NCBI RefSeq assembly: GCF_022180385.2
Contig: NZ_BQME02000002.1
Coordinates: forward strand, 1,798,001 to 1,862,000
Source: Paenibacillus sp. L3-i20
GTDB lineage: Bacteria; Bacillota; Bacilli; Paenibacillales; Paenibacillaceae
Direction: 5' to 3'
Length of the DNA stretch: 64,000 bases
Shown here in pieces: positions 55,962-64,000 of the stretch (positions are counted from its first letter, which is position 1; every line of letters starts with the position of its first letter). Below the pieces are notes generated by a model that was not told the origin of the DNA, searched no databases, and saw nothing but the letters and a program-made list of their open reading frames with translations. The translations under genes were made by a program, and so were the position numbers.

Positions 55962-56165
55962 CTATATTTATTTTGTCCTTAGATGGTTGAATTTTATGTT
56001 CTTTTTATTTTTAAATATTCCCAAAATAAAATATTGTTTACATATTTACAATTATTTTGTTTGTGATATCATTTATCTTAGGTGACTGGCCAGCATCTAA
56101 CTCTATTAACTAGATTCAATGTATTTGGTATAACGAATGAAAAACTAAATGAGCGGGGGATTTCT
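55962..56165. promoter_or_regulatory. Leader of the secreted protein gene
   Basis: Starts with the right target duplication CTATA. TTTACA and TATCAT, 16 bp apart near 56040-56070, form a plausible promoter. Confidence 0.4.
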
Positions 56166-56609
56166 ATGAAAATCAAAAAAATGTTTATGCTACTTATTTG
56201 TATGACTATGCTACTTACTTTCTCTAATTCCGCATACGCAATCTCAGGCAATTGGGATACTCAGGATACTGCTGCCGTACTGCAAACTAGTAATGAAGTA
56301 AGGAATCTATGGCTAAGCGAAGAAGCTGATGAAGATTGGTTCCAATATACAAACACTACGGGAAGTAACCAATTTGTTTATGCTTCTTTAGACGGTACTA
56401 ACATTGATCCTGCTTGGAATCTGTCATTCAAAATAAAGTACTCTAGAAGCGTTGAAACTAACTTACTGCAAGGTACTGGAGGTCGTTATTCTAAAACGAT
56501 CAGTAATATCCTTCTTCCTCATGGTGCCACTATCTTCTACAAAATAAATCTTGCTGGTTCAACACATGCTACCGACATTAACTATAAGTTAACCCAACAT
56601 GCAAATTAA
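56166..56609 (+). CDS. Secreted beta-sandwich protein (PPC-like)
   Basis: 147 aa from the ATG at 56166 behind GCGGGGGA. A signal peptide ends about SNSAYA. The mature part (VLQTSNEVRNLWLSEEADEDWFQYTNTTGSNQFVYASLDG) resembles bacterial pre-peptidase C-terminal type sandwiches, normally attached to proteases; here it is free-standing. Function unknown. Confidence 0.75.
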   Translation: MKIKKMFMLLICMTMLLTFSNSAYAISGNWDTQDTAAVLQTSNEVRNLWLSEEADEDWFQYTNTTGSNQFVYASLDGTNIDPAWNLSFKIKYSRSVETNLLQGTGGRYSKTISNILLPHGATIFYKINLAGSTHATDINYKLTQHAN

Positions 56610-56695
56610 TAAATATAGGCGATTGGTGAATTCAAAAGTATGACCAGTAAGTTGAGTTGCTTTGTTTCACATTTGTCACGTTAGTTTATAAAACC

Positions 56696-56760
56696 AAAGA
56701 AACCGTAACTCCTTAAGATGGTGGTATACTATTCAACCATTTGTTGGAAGCGGTTTCTTT
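56696..56760 (+). terminator. Long-stem terminator
   Basis: AAAGAAACCG pairs with CGGTTTCTTT around a 45-nt loop with inner pairing, followed by TTTTTTG. Confidence 0.6.
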
Positions 56761-56919
56761 TTTGTTCGAAAAAAATGATACATACTAATCGACAGTCTTG
56801 AATAGAAGGTTTTAAAACTTGAATTCCTATTGATGTGGGGAAGAGTTTTGAAAGGTTCATAAAATTATCATCTACATCTCAATTATTAAACACCTATGGA
56901 GAATGGGTGGTTGCACTAT

Positions 56920-57165
56920 TTAAGGTTTTAAATAAAGATTTTTAAAAGAAAGCCCCTGGATTGTTGCTGATAATAAATGGTTCCTGTGTTCTGCAGGAGT
57001 CATCTTTATTAATGTCCACTGATTTCGATCTGTATTGTAGTACTCGATATCGTTTTCGATGCTATCTCTTAACATAAATGATTACTTCATGATAAATATT
57101 ACCTCTAAACGCTCACTGAGACTGTCCAGTGTACGTTCAACGATTGTCATTTCCAAGGTTTCGAT
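56920..57165 (-). pseudogene. Decayed IS3-family transposase remnant
   Basis: The minus-strand frame 57075-56920 encodes MLRDSIENDIEYYNTDRNQW and MTPAEHRNHLL, the C-terminal signature of IS3-type OrfB. Just upstream, in another frame, IETLEMTIVERTLDSLSERLE matches the part that normally precedes the HSDQG motif. The connecting catalytic region is lost. No intact ends were found. Confidence 0.6.
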
Positions 57166-57235
57166 AGGGATTGGCTTGACGCAATGTAACAACTGGCCCA
57201 TACTTACGCCAGATTTCAAGAACAAAATAAATCAG

Positions 57236-57262
57236 GGCCATTCCACTCGAACTGGAATGACC
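57236..57262 (-). terminator. Terminator of the protease gene
   Basis: GGTCATTCCA/TGGAATGGCC (one mismatch) with a 7-nt loop. On the minus strand it is followed by CTGATTTATTTTG. Confidence 0.65.
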
Positions 57263-57329
57263 CCGATCCTACTCTTTTAACATGCTGTCAATCAAAACTA
57301 AAGTAATGGTCCAATCGACTAACTACACC

Positions 57330-59393
57330 TTATAGATCAGTCCAGCGAGCAACAGTATCTTGCTTCAACTGCGCATCACTTGTTACCGTATACGGACGAG
57401 GAGTAACGTATCCCCCGGTATTTGATAATTCTATAGTACCCCAAGAGCCTCTGCTGAAATTATAGTGGAACGTCGTTCCGATAGGCACATTAAGTGTAAT
57501 GCTGTACGTGCCATTTGTATTTCTTGTCATTTTAAAGTTCGGATCATTTAAAGACCAGCTGTTGTTCAGACCATGAACATACAGATAAACATCGGCATTG
57601 GCAGGCGTATTCGCAGGTACAGAAAGGACAATTGTTTGACCTTGTTGCAAACTAGTCGTCACGGAGACAGCATTACTAGCAGCAGATATATTGTTTGAAG
57701 CATCCTTCGCTTTTATAGTAAAGGAATACGTTGTACCATCTGATAAACCCACTGCCGTATATGTGGTGCCTGCAGTCGAAGCAATCTTGGAGCCATTTCG
57801 ATAAACATCATATCCAGCCACGCCGATATTATCTACTGAAGCTGTCCATGCCAAATCAACACTTGAATGGGTTACATTTGACGAAGTAAGATTCGCAGGA
57901 ATACTAGGTGCAATCGTATCGCCCGATGCAGCGGCTGGTGCAGGCATGTTGTCGATTATGTTTTTCAAGTTAGGTAACGTACCGATTTCATCCAAGCTTG
58001 GGTTCGCTGACGGAGTATTATAAGTTGTATTTCTCAATAAATCCCTTACTTCAGTTGGTGAGAACGGAACACCATATTTTGCTTTTGCTATCCCTTGTAA
58101 TGAAATGACAGCTGCTGTAACGATTGGAGAAGCTGAAGATGTGCCGCTAAAATACGTCATGTAACCTGTTGTTGAATTTCGATCAACCGCGTCAAGTGTA
58201 TGTACGTTATGACCATAGCCATAGTTGTCGATTCGGCTGCCGTAACTAGAGAAATATAAGCGCTCATGAGGTGCAGCAGAACTTGATGCGCCTACTAATA
58301 TTGCACCAGAATCTCTAAAATCAGGGCTGTTAACATTTAATATTAATTTACCATCGTAATCCCGATATGTATCCAGATCGACAGAACCGTTTGCACCAGC
58401 CTCAACAACAGTTATCCCTTGATCTGTGGCGTAACGGATAGCATCAAATTCAGCTTGAAATACTTCCATCGGCACATATTGACCATTCGAAGTACCAGAA
58501 GTAGATTGTGCCTCTATCAAAATAACGTCGCCTCGTTGCAACGCTGGAACAGATGCTAGAATTGCCGAAGCAACACTAATTGATCCATCAATCCGTCTCC
58601 ATGAATTCACCTTTGGCGTTGCTTTGTTAGCTAATCCAATATGACCAATTGAATTATCTACTGCCGAAATAACTCCTAATACAGCAGAACCGTGACTAGC
58701 AGATGAATCTACCATGTAACTAGGCAAAAGTTCGATATTGTGCGCTGCAAGATCCTCATGATTAAGTGCCCAGCCTTGTTCAACATCGACATAAGTAATG
58801 CCTTTTCCATCGCCACCCTCAAATTGCCATGCATAAGGTGCATCAATACCTCCAGGTGCAACTTGTCCATGCGCTTGATTCAAATAAAGTGGATCATCGT
58901 TTGGCTGGACCGGCGTTGTATTAGGAGCATAAGGAATTATCGGATCTGCAATTGCCACCGGAGCCAAATAAGCTACATCTACAAGTGGAGACTTATTCAA
59001 CTTTGCAAGTAACTCCTCTGCATTTACACCGCTTGGAACAGCAGCAGTAAAGTATTGGTGAAATAATGATATGCTGCTATCCACCAACTGTGTCTTCACA
59101 TCGAGATTATCAAACAAACGATTCAACTTAAGGTCTTGATGTTCGATTAATACGCTCGAAAGCGAGGCATCTGTTGTTGACTGTAGCGCTCGTTCCGCAC
59201 CATCGTAATAAGGAAGTTGTGCTTCCGGTTTAAATTTGATAACAATTTCTCCTGATTGATTTGCTTGGTCCGCTTTCGTTACAACATTTGTTAGTCCTTC
59301 ATCCGCTGCAAAGACAGGGACATTACCGTTAACCACAATTGATACAAATAATAATACCGCAATCATAAAACTAGCTATCCTTCTTTTAAACAT
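57330..59393 (-). CDS. Secreted subtilisin-like serine protease with FN3 and CBM20-like domains
   Basis: 687 aa. The signal peptide ends near VPVFAADEG, followed by a propeptide region. The S8 catalytic triad is Asp in ITYVDVEQGW, His in SSASHGSAVLGVIS and Ser in FSGTSSASPIVTA. A fibronectin-III domain follows (IPANLTSSNVTHSSVDLAWTASVDNIGVAGYDVYRNG), then a C-terminal domain with FHYNFSRGSWGTIE, like starch-binding CBM20 modules. The protease probably acts extracellularly; the binding module may target it to a polysaccharide. AGGAGAG precedes the ATG by about nine bases. Confidence 0.92.
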   Translation of the reverse strand: MFKRRIASFMIAVLLFVSIVVNGNVPVFAADEGLTNVVTKADQANQSGEIVIKFKPEAQLPYYDGAERALQSTTDASLSSVLIEHQDLKLNRLFDNLDVKTQLVDSSISLFHQYFTAAVPSGVNAEELLAKLNKSPLVDVAYLAPVAIADPIIPYAPNTTPVQPNDDPLYLNQAHGQVAPGGIDAPYAWQFEGGDGKGITYVDVEQGWALNHEDLAAHNIELLPSYMVDSSASHGSAVLGVISAVDNSIGHIGLANKATPKVNSWRRIDGSISVASAILASVPALQRGDVILIEAQSTSGTSNGQYVPMEVFQAEFDAIRYATDQGITVVEAGANGSVDLDTYRDYDGKLILNVNSPDFRDSGAILVGASSSAAPHERLYFSSYGSRIDNYGYGHNVHTLDAVDRNSTTGYMTYFSGTSSASPIVTAAVISLQGIAKAKYGVPFSPTEVRDLLRNTTYNTPSANPSLDEIGTLPNLKNIIDNMPAPAAASGDTIAPSIPANLTSSNVTHSSVDLAWTASVDNIGVAGYDVYRNGSKIASTAGTTYTAVGLSDGTTYSFTIKAKDASNNISAASNAVSVTTSLQQGQTIVLSVPANTPANADVYLYVHGLNNSWSLNDPNFKMTRNTNGTYSITLNVPIGTTFHYNFSRGSWGTIELSNTGGYVTPRPYTVTSDAQLKQDTVARWTDL

Positions 59394-59723
59394 TGTCCAT
59401 CTCTCCTATTCTCTCTTTTCAAATCTCATTACTATCCCATCAACCCTCGATTCTCAACCTATTAAAACTTGAAACGAGGTTGAGAATAATTCTATAATCC
59501 TCATAAATGGGAAGTAATGAGAATAAATATAGACGATTCTTTTTGGGAACACTGTCGAATTGAATCGATGAAAATAGCAAAATACTTCCTATGGTATTAA
59601 TTGTCATAGAATCGACAAATATGAACACTTAATTAAACAACACATTCACTACTCTTCTAGTAATGTCACTTATTTTCCACGCAACAAAAAAGACGCATCG
59701 GTCGTAACCGTGCGCCTTACTTA
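59394..59723. other. Promoter/terminator gap, no gene
   Basis: Carries the protease leader on one side and the sigma-factor terminator (59685-59717) on the other. No supported gene. Confidence 0.5.
59685..59717 (-). terminator. Terminator of the ECF sigma operon
   Basis: A GCGCACGGT-type stem with one bulge pairs with ACCGATGCG, and is followed on the minus strand by TTTTTTG. Confidence 0.75.
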
Positions 59724-60593
59724 CTATTTGTGCAGATGATGTAACTTGTCTGGATTCATTACGATATAAACATCCGATATAACGTGTCCTTTTATTTGGA
59801 ATGTAATAACTGAAAATGTTAGTTTCCCCACCTTAATAGCGATACCCGGGCTGCCATTAATTCGAAGTACTTCACATGTAAAGTTCGCAGGTACTTTGGG
59901 TCTGATTCCTGTAAAATAACGCACAACAAGATGTTGACCAATAATCGGACGCAAAGCCGCATTTGCTTTTCCTCCGCCATCCATATGCAAAATAGCATCC
60001 TTCGAAAGTATTTCCAGCAATTTATCCAAATTGCCTGTCATGAGCGCATTTGCAAATTGCTCCGTTATCACATTTGTTCTCTCCACAGGCGGAATTTCCT
60101 TACCTGAAACTGAGCCAATGCTCCCTTTTGCTCTGAAATAAATTTGTCGACAGTTTCCGCTGCTTTTATCAACGATGACAGCAATATCTTGAAATGAGTA
60201 ATGAAATAGCTCTCTCAGTAGAAAAACAATCCGTTCCATAGAAGACAACTGCTGCAATAGCAGCAAGTATGCAGTGGACAGCGACTCTTTTGAAATATAC
60301 AGATGAAGTGGATCATTGGTTTGCAAACCATTTGCAATAAGAGGTTCTGGCAGCCATGGACCTACATACATTTCTCGCTGCTTGCTAGCTGACTTTAATT
60401 TGTTTAAGCATTTATTCGTAACAATTTTACACATATATGCTTTCATAAACTTGATATTTACTGGTTCTTCTTCGTGTAGTGTAATAAACGCATCTTGGAC
60501 AATATCTTCCGCATCTGTGACACTGCCCAACATTTGATAAGCAAGCGAAAATAATAATGGCTTCAATTCAACATACAGCTGTTCTGTATTCAA
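59724..60593 (-). CDS. ECF41-type sigma factor (SigJ-like)
   Basis: 289 aa, TTG start directly abutting the upstream stop codon, with AAAGGGGCGGG before it. Sigma-2 is LLFSLAYQMLGSVTDAEDIVQDAFI and sigma-4 is near SMERIVFLLRELFHYSFQDIAVIVDKSS. The linker carries the ECF41 hallmark WLPEPL, and the SnoaL-like C-terminal extension has DGGGK and the final NPDK. In this group the C-terminal domain controls activity in place of an anti-sigma factor. It is cotranscribed with a flavin oxidoreductase, a usual partner type. Confidence 0.92.
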   Translation of the reverse strand: MNTEQLYVELKPLLFSLAYQMLGSVTDAEDIVQDAFITLHEEEPVNIKFMKAYMCKIVTNKCLNKLKSASKQREMYVGPWLPEPLIANGLQTNDPLHLYISKESLSTAYLLLLQQLSSMERIVFLLRELFHYSFQDIAVIVDKSSGNCRQIYFRAKGSIGSVSGKEIPPVERTNVITEQFANALMTGNLDKLLEILSKDAILHMDGGGKANAALRPIIGQHLVVRYFTGIRPKVPANFTCEVLRINGSPGIAIKVGKLTFSVITFQIKGHVISDVYIVMNPDKLHHLHK

Positions 60594-61907
60594 TTAACCC
60601 GCCCCTTTATTATTTGCATGTTGATTTATTATTGCCAATGCGGCTCTTCTAGCGCTGGCAAGTACGGTGTCCACTAATACCTCTCCCTCATGTCCAGTCC
60701 AATCACCTGCAACATAAAGTCCCTTCATTTCTGGAACTTCGGGGCCAGGATATATTCCCTTTTTGTCAATGGAACAAAAATCGTTCGAAACGGTTATACG
60801 TGGTAAAAACTGGCGAGCCTTTTCTTCCTTCCGCCATCCCGGCTGTATAAGATCCAATGCTTGCTCCAATTGCCGTTCATCTTCCTTAGGGTTACTGGGA
60901 TTTTTCCCGAGCAACTTGACCATATGAATTACGGTTAAATCTCCATCTTCACTATGGGTTGCAACGGATGTTGGGTTGTTATAGAAGATCGGTGCATCTA
61001 ACCAAAACCCGGCTACGAATGACGAAGTTGACTGTGGCAAGCGACTTAATACGAGATCTAGGCAGGCCGCTTTAATGGTATGAGCTTCTTCCTTCCAATG
61101 GACCAAACTTGTTTGAGCAGCGCCCTTTACGAGCTTACAAGCATCTGCCGGTCCTGTAGCTATAATCACGTATGAGGCTGAAATCGAATCTCCATTAGCA
61201 AGACGTAACTGAAATCCATCTTCGCTTGAAGAAATTTCACCCACCGAATGACTTGTCATAATAGTAACTCCGGCACGTTCTGCCCTTTGTTTCAAATCAT
61301 TTACTAGACTAGACCAGCCTCTATCCATATAAAAGGCCTTTCCACCAAACGTGCGTTGAAGTTGCCTAACCGCAGTTGAGGCCAAATGTAGCTCAGGATG
61401 GGGTACAAAAGTATTTGTCCGTGATATGGCATATACAACATGCCGGATCATCGGATCAGTAATCTCCCTCTCCGCCCATTCCCGAAAGCTTATTCTGCCA
61501 AGTTTGGATGTATCTATTTTACCAAGTTTATACATGAACTTGGCAAGCCCTACTTTCCCGGTCAATGAAAACAACCTCGAAGTTAGCAACTGTATTGGAC
61601 CTGTCGGCAATGAATAGATATTATTGTTCCATATAGCAGCGACAGAAGCCGGCGGATTAGCGCCTCTCAGCTCTACTCCAAGCTCCCTAAGTACTTCTTC
61701 ACCCTTCCCATCTTGATAAAAGGCATGTACACCTAGGTTGAGATATGCTCCATTCTTTTTCATCGTCAATGCTCTTCCACCTAGCTCAGTCGACTTTTCC
61801 GCTAGGAGCACCGAAAGACCCGCTTTAGCTAAATAAATAGATGCTGTCAAACCAGATAATCCACCGCCAATAATGACCACGTCATAAGTTGTTTTTAATA
61901 CGTTCAT
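60594..61907 (-). CDS. FAD/NAD(P)-dependent oxidoreductase (phytoene-desaturase-like)
   Basis: 437 aa from the ATG at 61907, with GAGGTGA upstream. The N-terminal dinucleotide-binding motif VVIIGGGLSGLTASIYLAKAG is followed by SVLLAEKSTELGGRAL, and the C-terminal FAD motif is GLYVAGDWTGHEG. The fold is that of amine oxidase/phytoene dehydrogenase enzymes. The substrate is unknown. It is the first gene of the operon with the ECF41 sigma factor, which probably regulates it. Confidence 0.9.
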   Translation of the reverse strand: MNVLKTTYDVVIIGGGLSGLTASIYLAKAGLSVLLAEKSTELGGRALTMKKNGAYLNLGVHAFYQDGKGEEVLRELGVELRGANPPASVAAIWNNNIYSLPTGPIQLLTSRLFSLTGKVGLAKFMYKLGKIDTSKLGRISFREWAEREITDPMIRHVVYAISRTNTFVPHPELHLASTAVRQLQRTFGGKAFYMDRGWSSLVNDLKQRAERAGVTIMTSHSVGEISSSEDGFQLRLANGDSISASYVIIATGPADACKLVKGAAQTSLVHWKEEAHTIKAACLDLVLSRLPQSTSSFVAGFWLDAPIFYNNPTSVATHSEDGDLTVIHMVKLLGKNPSNPKEDERQLEQALDLIQPGWRKEEKARQFLPRITVSNDFCSIDKKGIYPGPEVPEMKGLYVAGDWTGHEGEVLVDTVLASARRAALAIINQHANNKGAG

Positions 61908-62023
61908 GCAAATCACCTCATCTTTTTGCACATATGACAAATGAGTGGGGTGTTTTGTTACAGAATGGTTTGCTATATGCAAAATAAAATGAATTCTCCG
62001 CATTATCCAATCTATTCGCACGC

Positions 62024-62048
62024 AAAAAAACGGCATTTCCGCCGCTTT
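62024..62048 (-). terminator. Terminator after the broken dehydrogenase gene
   Basis: AAGCGGC-GGAAAT-GCCGTT followed by TTTTT on the minus strand. Confidence 0.7.
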
Positions 62049-62085
62049 CGTGCAACAGATTAGTTGGTTCAACAAATCAACCAGA

Positions 62086-62842
62086 TTAGTCTACATGATC
62101 TATCGTAATTACTACATTCCCTTTTTTATGACCCTTATCAACATATCTATGGGCCTCAGCAATTTGATCCAGCGGATAGTGTCTATCTATTACTGGTTTA
62201 ATTTGACCTGCTTCTAGAAGATCTCTGAGAAATAATAAATCTTCCGTACTTGTTTTTACGATTCCTTGTCTAACCGACACGAACATCCCACTTGGAGCTA
62301 ATGCTTTTTTACAAACCGATTTGGACTTTTTTCCAACTGCATTAAAGATCAGATCATAACGTTCATCGTTTATTGTAAAATCATCTTTCGTGTAATCAAT
62401 TACTTTATCAGCTCCTAGTGATTTCGCCAGTTCCAATCGCACCCGAAGCACCGTAAATAAGAACTTTTTGCTCGCTTTGCAGCTTTCCTTTTTTCAAATA
62501 ATATAGGGCTGATGTTCCGGCAAAAGGAATGGCTGTGGCCTCCCTATACGTTAAATTATGCGGCTTTAGTGTCACAACACTATCTCCAGATATGCTTAAA
62601 AATTCAGCATGAGCGCCGAAACGCATTCCCGTGAGGGCGTAAACTTGGTCGCCTTTTTTAAATCGTGTTACCTCTCTTCCTATCGATACAACTTCTCCGG
62701 CTAGTTCTACTCCGAGTATTGGTTTCCTTGGAATTGTAAAACCTAAAACGATTCGCATCGGAATCCAAAATAATACAGGGCTTTTGAAACCTCGAACTCT
62801 ACAATCCCCTGAGGTTACAGTTGTCGCGTGTACCTTAACCAA
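62086..62842 (-). pseudogene. Zinc-type alcohol dehydrogenase / quinone reductase, broken
   Basis: Two frames belong to one MDR-family protein. 62842-62408 encodes MVKVHATTVTSGDCRVRGF...GVELAGEVVSIG...VLIYGASGAIGT; 62451-62086 encodes LELAKSLGADKVIDYTKDDF...YVDKGHKKGNVVITIDHVD. At the junction roughly 20 residues of the Rossmann fold, normally between GAVGT and the LVKSLGADKVIDY segment, are deleted and the frame changes. The N-terminus also lacks the usual first 25-30 residues, with an in-frame stop just upstream of NNEILVKV. It is not functional. Confidence 0.88.
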
Positions 62843-62982
62843 AATCTCATTGTTTTACTAAATTATTATTTAAAGTTTCTCCTCTGCGTACAGACTCTAA
62901 AGGTACATCTGAAGAACTAAACAAGATTTCCTTCATCCATCAAATGTAGTAGGATAAGGTATCAATTAAAAGGAGTTTAGAA

Positions 62983-63849
62983 ATGGTTTTAAAACAAATA
63001 AGAAAGCCAACTATCTTGTTACTTCTTCTATGGGCTGTACTTATGATCATTTTCAGCTTTGCCGATTTGTCATTTTCAAAAGCCGTTTATGACGAAACGA
63101 ATTCTTCTTACGGCGCATTTTTCGAAAAGTTTGGTGCTTTTCCAGCCTATCTGCTTTTATTCGTATCCGGCAGTATTCTCTTTCATACCGCAAGATATGG
63201 CCAGTCCGCTCAACTTTTACTGATTCGTCTAGTTAGTGGGTTATCGACGATGATGGGTGGATTTGCGATTATTCATAAAGTTTTAGCGGGACTATTCGAT
63301 CTGTCTCCGCGGATGTATATAGTTGTATGTTTTATCGGTACAGTCGTCGTTTTACTCGTTTTCCAATGGCTGCTGCATTTTGTACCTATACAGAAACTAG
63401 AAGCTTACAATCGGGTTGCATGGGCGTGTATGATCATTGTTATCGCTGAGATGGTCATTGTAAATGTCCTGAAAATGGGTTGGGGACGGATGCGGTTTCG
63501 CAATTTGGGTGACGACCATTCACAATTTACGCATTGGTTTCTGCCGCAAGGTTTCCGTGAGCCGACATCACAAATTTATAAATCTTTTCCTTCCGCACAT
63601 TCTGCGAATGGATGGGCAATGGTTGCATGGATGTTGTACATGCCTATCAAAACGAAATGGCGAAATGTCATGTTAGTGATGGCAATTGCGTGGGGATTAC
63701 TTACTTCATACAGCCGAATTGTGATGGGTGATCACTTTGCTACCGATGTGTTATTTGGTGGTTTTGTAACGATCTGCTGTACCATTGTCATATGCAAAAT
63801 TGTGAAAGTTGATCTCTATCCTGACTCTACTTTATTGGAAAAAAAGTAG
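62983..63849 (+). CDS. PAP2-family membrane phosphatase
   Basis: 288 aa, ATG behind AAAAGGAG. Six or more TM helices. The acid-phosphatase motifs are present: K-x6-R-like KMGWGRMRFR, PSAHSANGW (His) and SRIVMGDHFATDVLFG (Arg and His). Family members dephosphorylate lipid phosphates such as undecaprenyl pyrophosphate or phosphatidic acid on the outer face of the membrane. It stands alone. Confidence 0.9.
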   Translation: MVLKQIRKPTILLLLLWAVLMIIFSFADLSFSKAVYDETNSSYGAFFEKFGAFPAYLLLFVSGSILFHTARYGQSAQLLLIRLVSGLSTMMGGFAIIHKVLAGLFDLSPRMYIVVCFIGTVVVLLVFQWLLHFVPIQKLEAYNRVAWACMIIVIAEMVIVNVLKMGWGRMRFRNLGDDHSQFTHWFLPQGFREPTSQIYKSFPSAHSANGWAMVAWMLYMPIKTKWRNVMLVMAIAWGLLTSYSRIVMGDHFATDVLFGGFVTICCTIVICKIVKVDLYPDSTLLEKK

Positions 63850-63892
63850 ACTTTTCATGTACTCGGGAAGTTTTCATGACGATTACAATGAT

Positions 63893-63940
63893 AAATGTGT
63901 CTAGCTATGTTCATCCCTTTGCCAACACCCAGACACATTT
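63893..63940 (+). terminator. Terminator or hairpin after the PAP2 gene
   Basis: AAATGTGTCT/AGACACATTT, 10-bp stem with a 28-nt loop, followed by TGCCTAATT. Confidence 0.55.
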
Positions 63941-64000
63941 TGCCTAATTAACCTAGGCTAATAAAATGTTACAATAGGGTAAGTCCAATTACACTAATAA

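Noticed and set aside
57059-57280. Plus-strand 73-codon frame
   Set aside because: It overlaps the minus-strand IS3 transposase remnant, has no ribosome site and no domain; it is a shadow of decayed transposase sequence.

Overview
The window comes from a spore-forming, low-to-moderate-GC Gram-positive bacterium, most likely Paenibacillus or a close relative. The evidence is a gerA-type germinant receptor operon, strong AGGAGG-type ribosome sites with frequent TTG/GTG starts, lipobox lipoproteins, a YesM/AraC-type two-component system beside an LplA/LplB-like sugar ABC importer, and Bacillus-type Fur boxes. I see no tRNA, rRNA or CRISPR array.

Layout. 1-3.2 kb: the end of an FtsX-type ABC permease gene behind a TetR repressor with a perfect operator, then a small orphan gene. 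3.3-15.2 kb: a chemoreceptor; a sugar uptake locus (binding lipoprotein, response regulator and sensor kinase on the minus strand, two permeases diverging on the plus strand); a GH3 beta-glucosidase. 15.4-17.8 kb: a LacI repressor with operators shared with the glucosidase gene, then a lactonase-like metallo-hydrolase plus MarR operon with paired palindromes. 17.8-18.7 kb: a tandem cluster of tiny six-cysteine peptides. 19-21.8 kb: a tyrosine recombinase and small unrelated ORFs separated by copies of a short CCCGTTAGTTTAACG-like repeat, including a proteasome-beta-like Ntn hydrolase.

23-38.2 kb: the most unusual block. A seven-gene minus-strand operon encodes a secreted/membrane VWA protein, a tubulin-like protein, a second degenerate tubulin-like protein, a membrane VWA protein, a small beta-rich protein, a zinc-ribbon GTPase and a GAP1-type GTPase-associated protein. 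A divergent pair (single-TM peptide and zinc-ribbon membrane protein) sits at its head. It reads as one GTP-dependent, envelope-tethered machine of unknown function.

38.3-46.8 kb: a YdcZ/Crp/YdcZ cluster, a UbiD-family decarboxylase, an iron locus (AraC regulator fused in frame to a siderophore-binding lipoprotein, with a Fur box and ribosome site embedded in the coding sequence, followed by a FhuF-like reductase), a HEAT-repeat protein and a Crp regulator. 47.1-50.8 kb: the gerA/gerB/gerC operon, bracketed by two copies of a tetR 3' end. 51-64 kb: TetR, an ankyrin lipoprotein, a hydrolase, an IS1380-family element with a perfect target duplication but a frameshifted transposase, a secreted protein, an IS3 remnant, a subtilisin-like protease, an ECF41 sigma factor with its oxidoreductase partner, a broken alcohol dehydrogenase gene and a PAP2 phosphatase.
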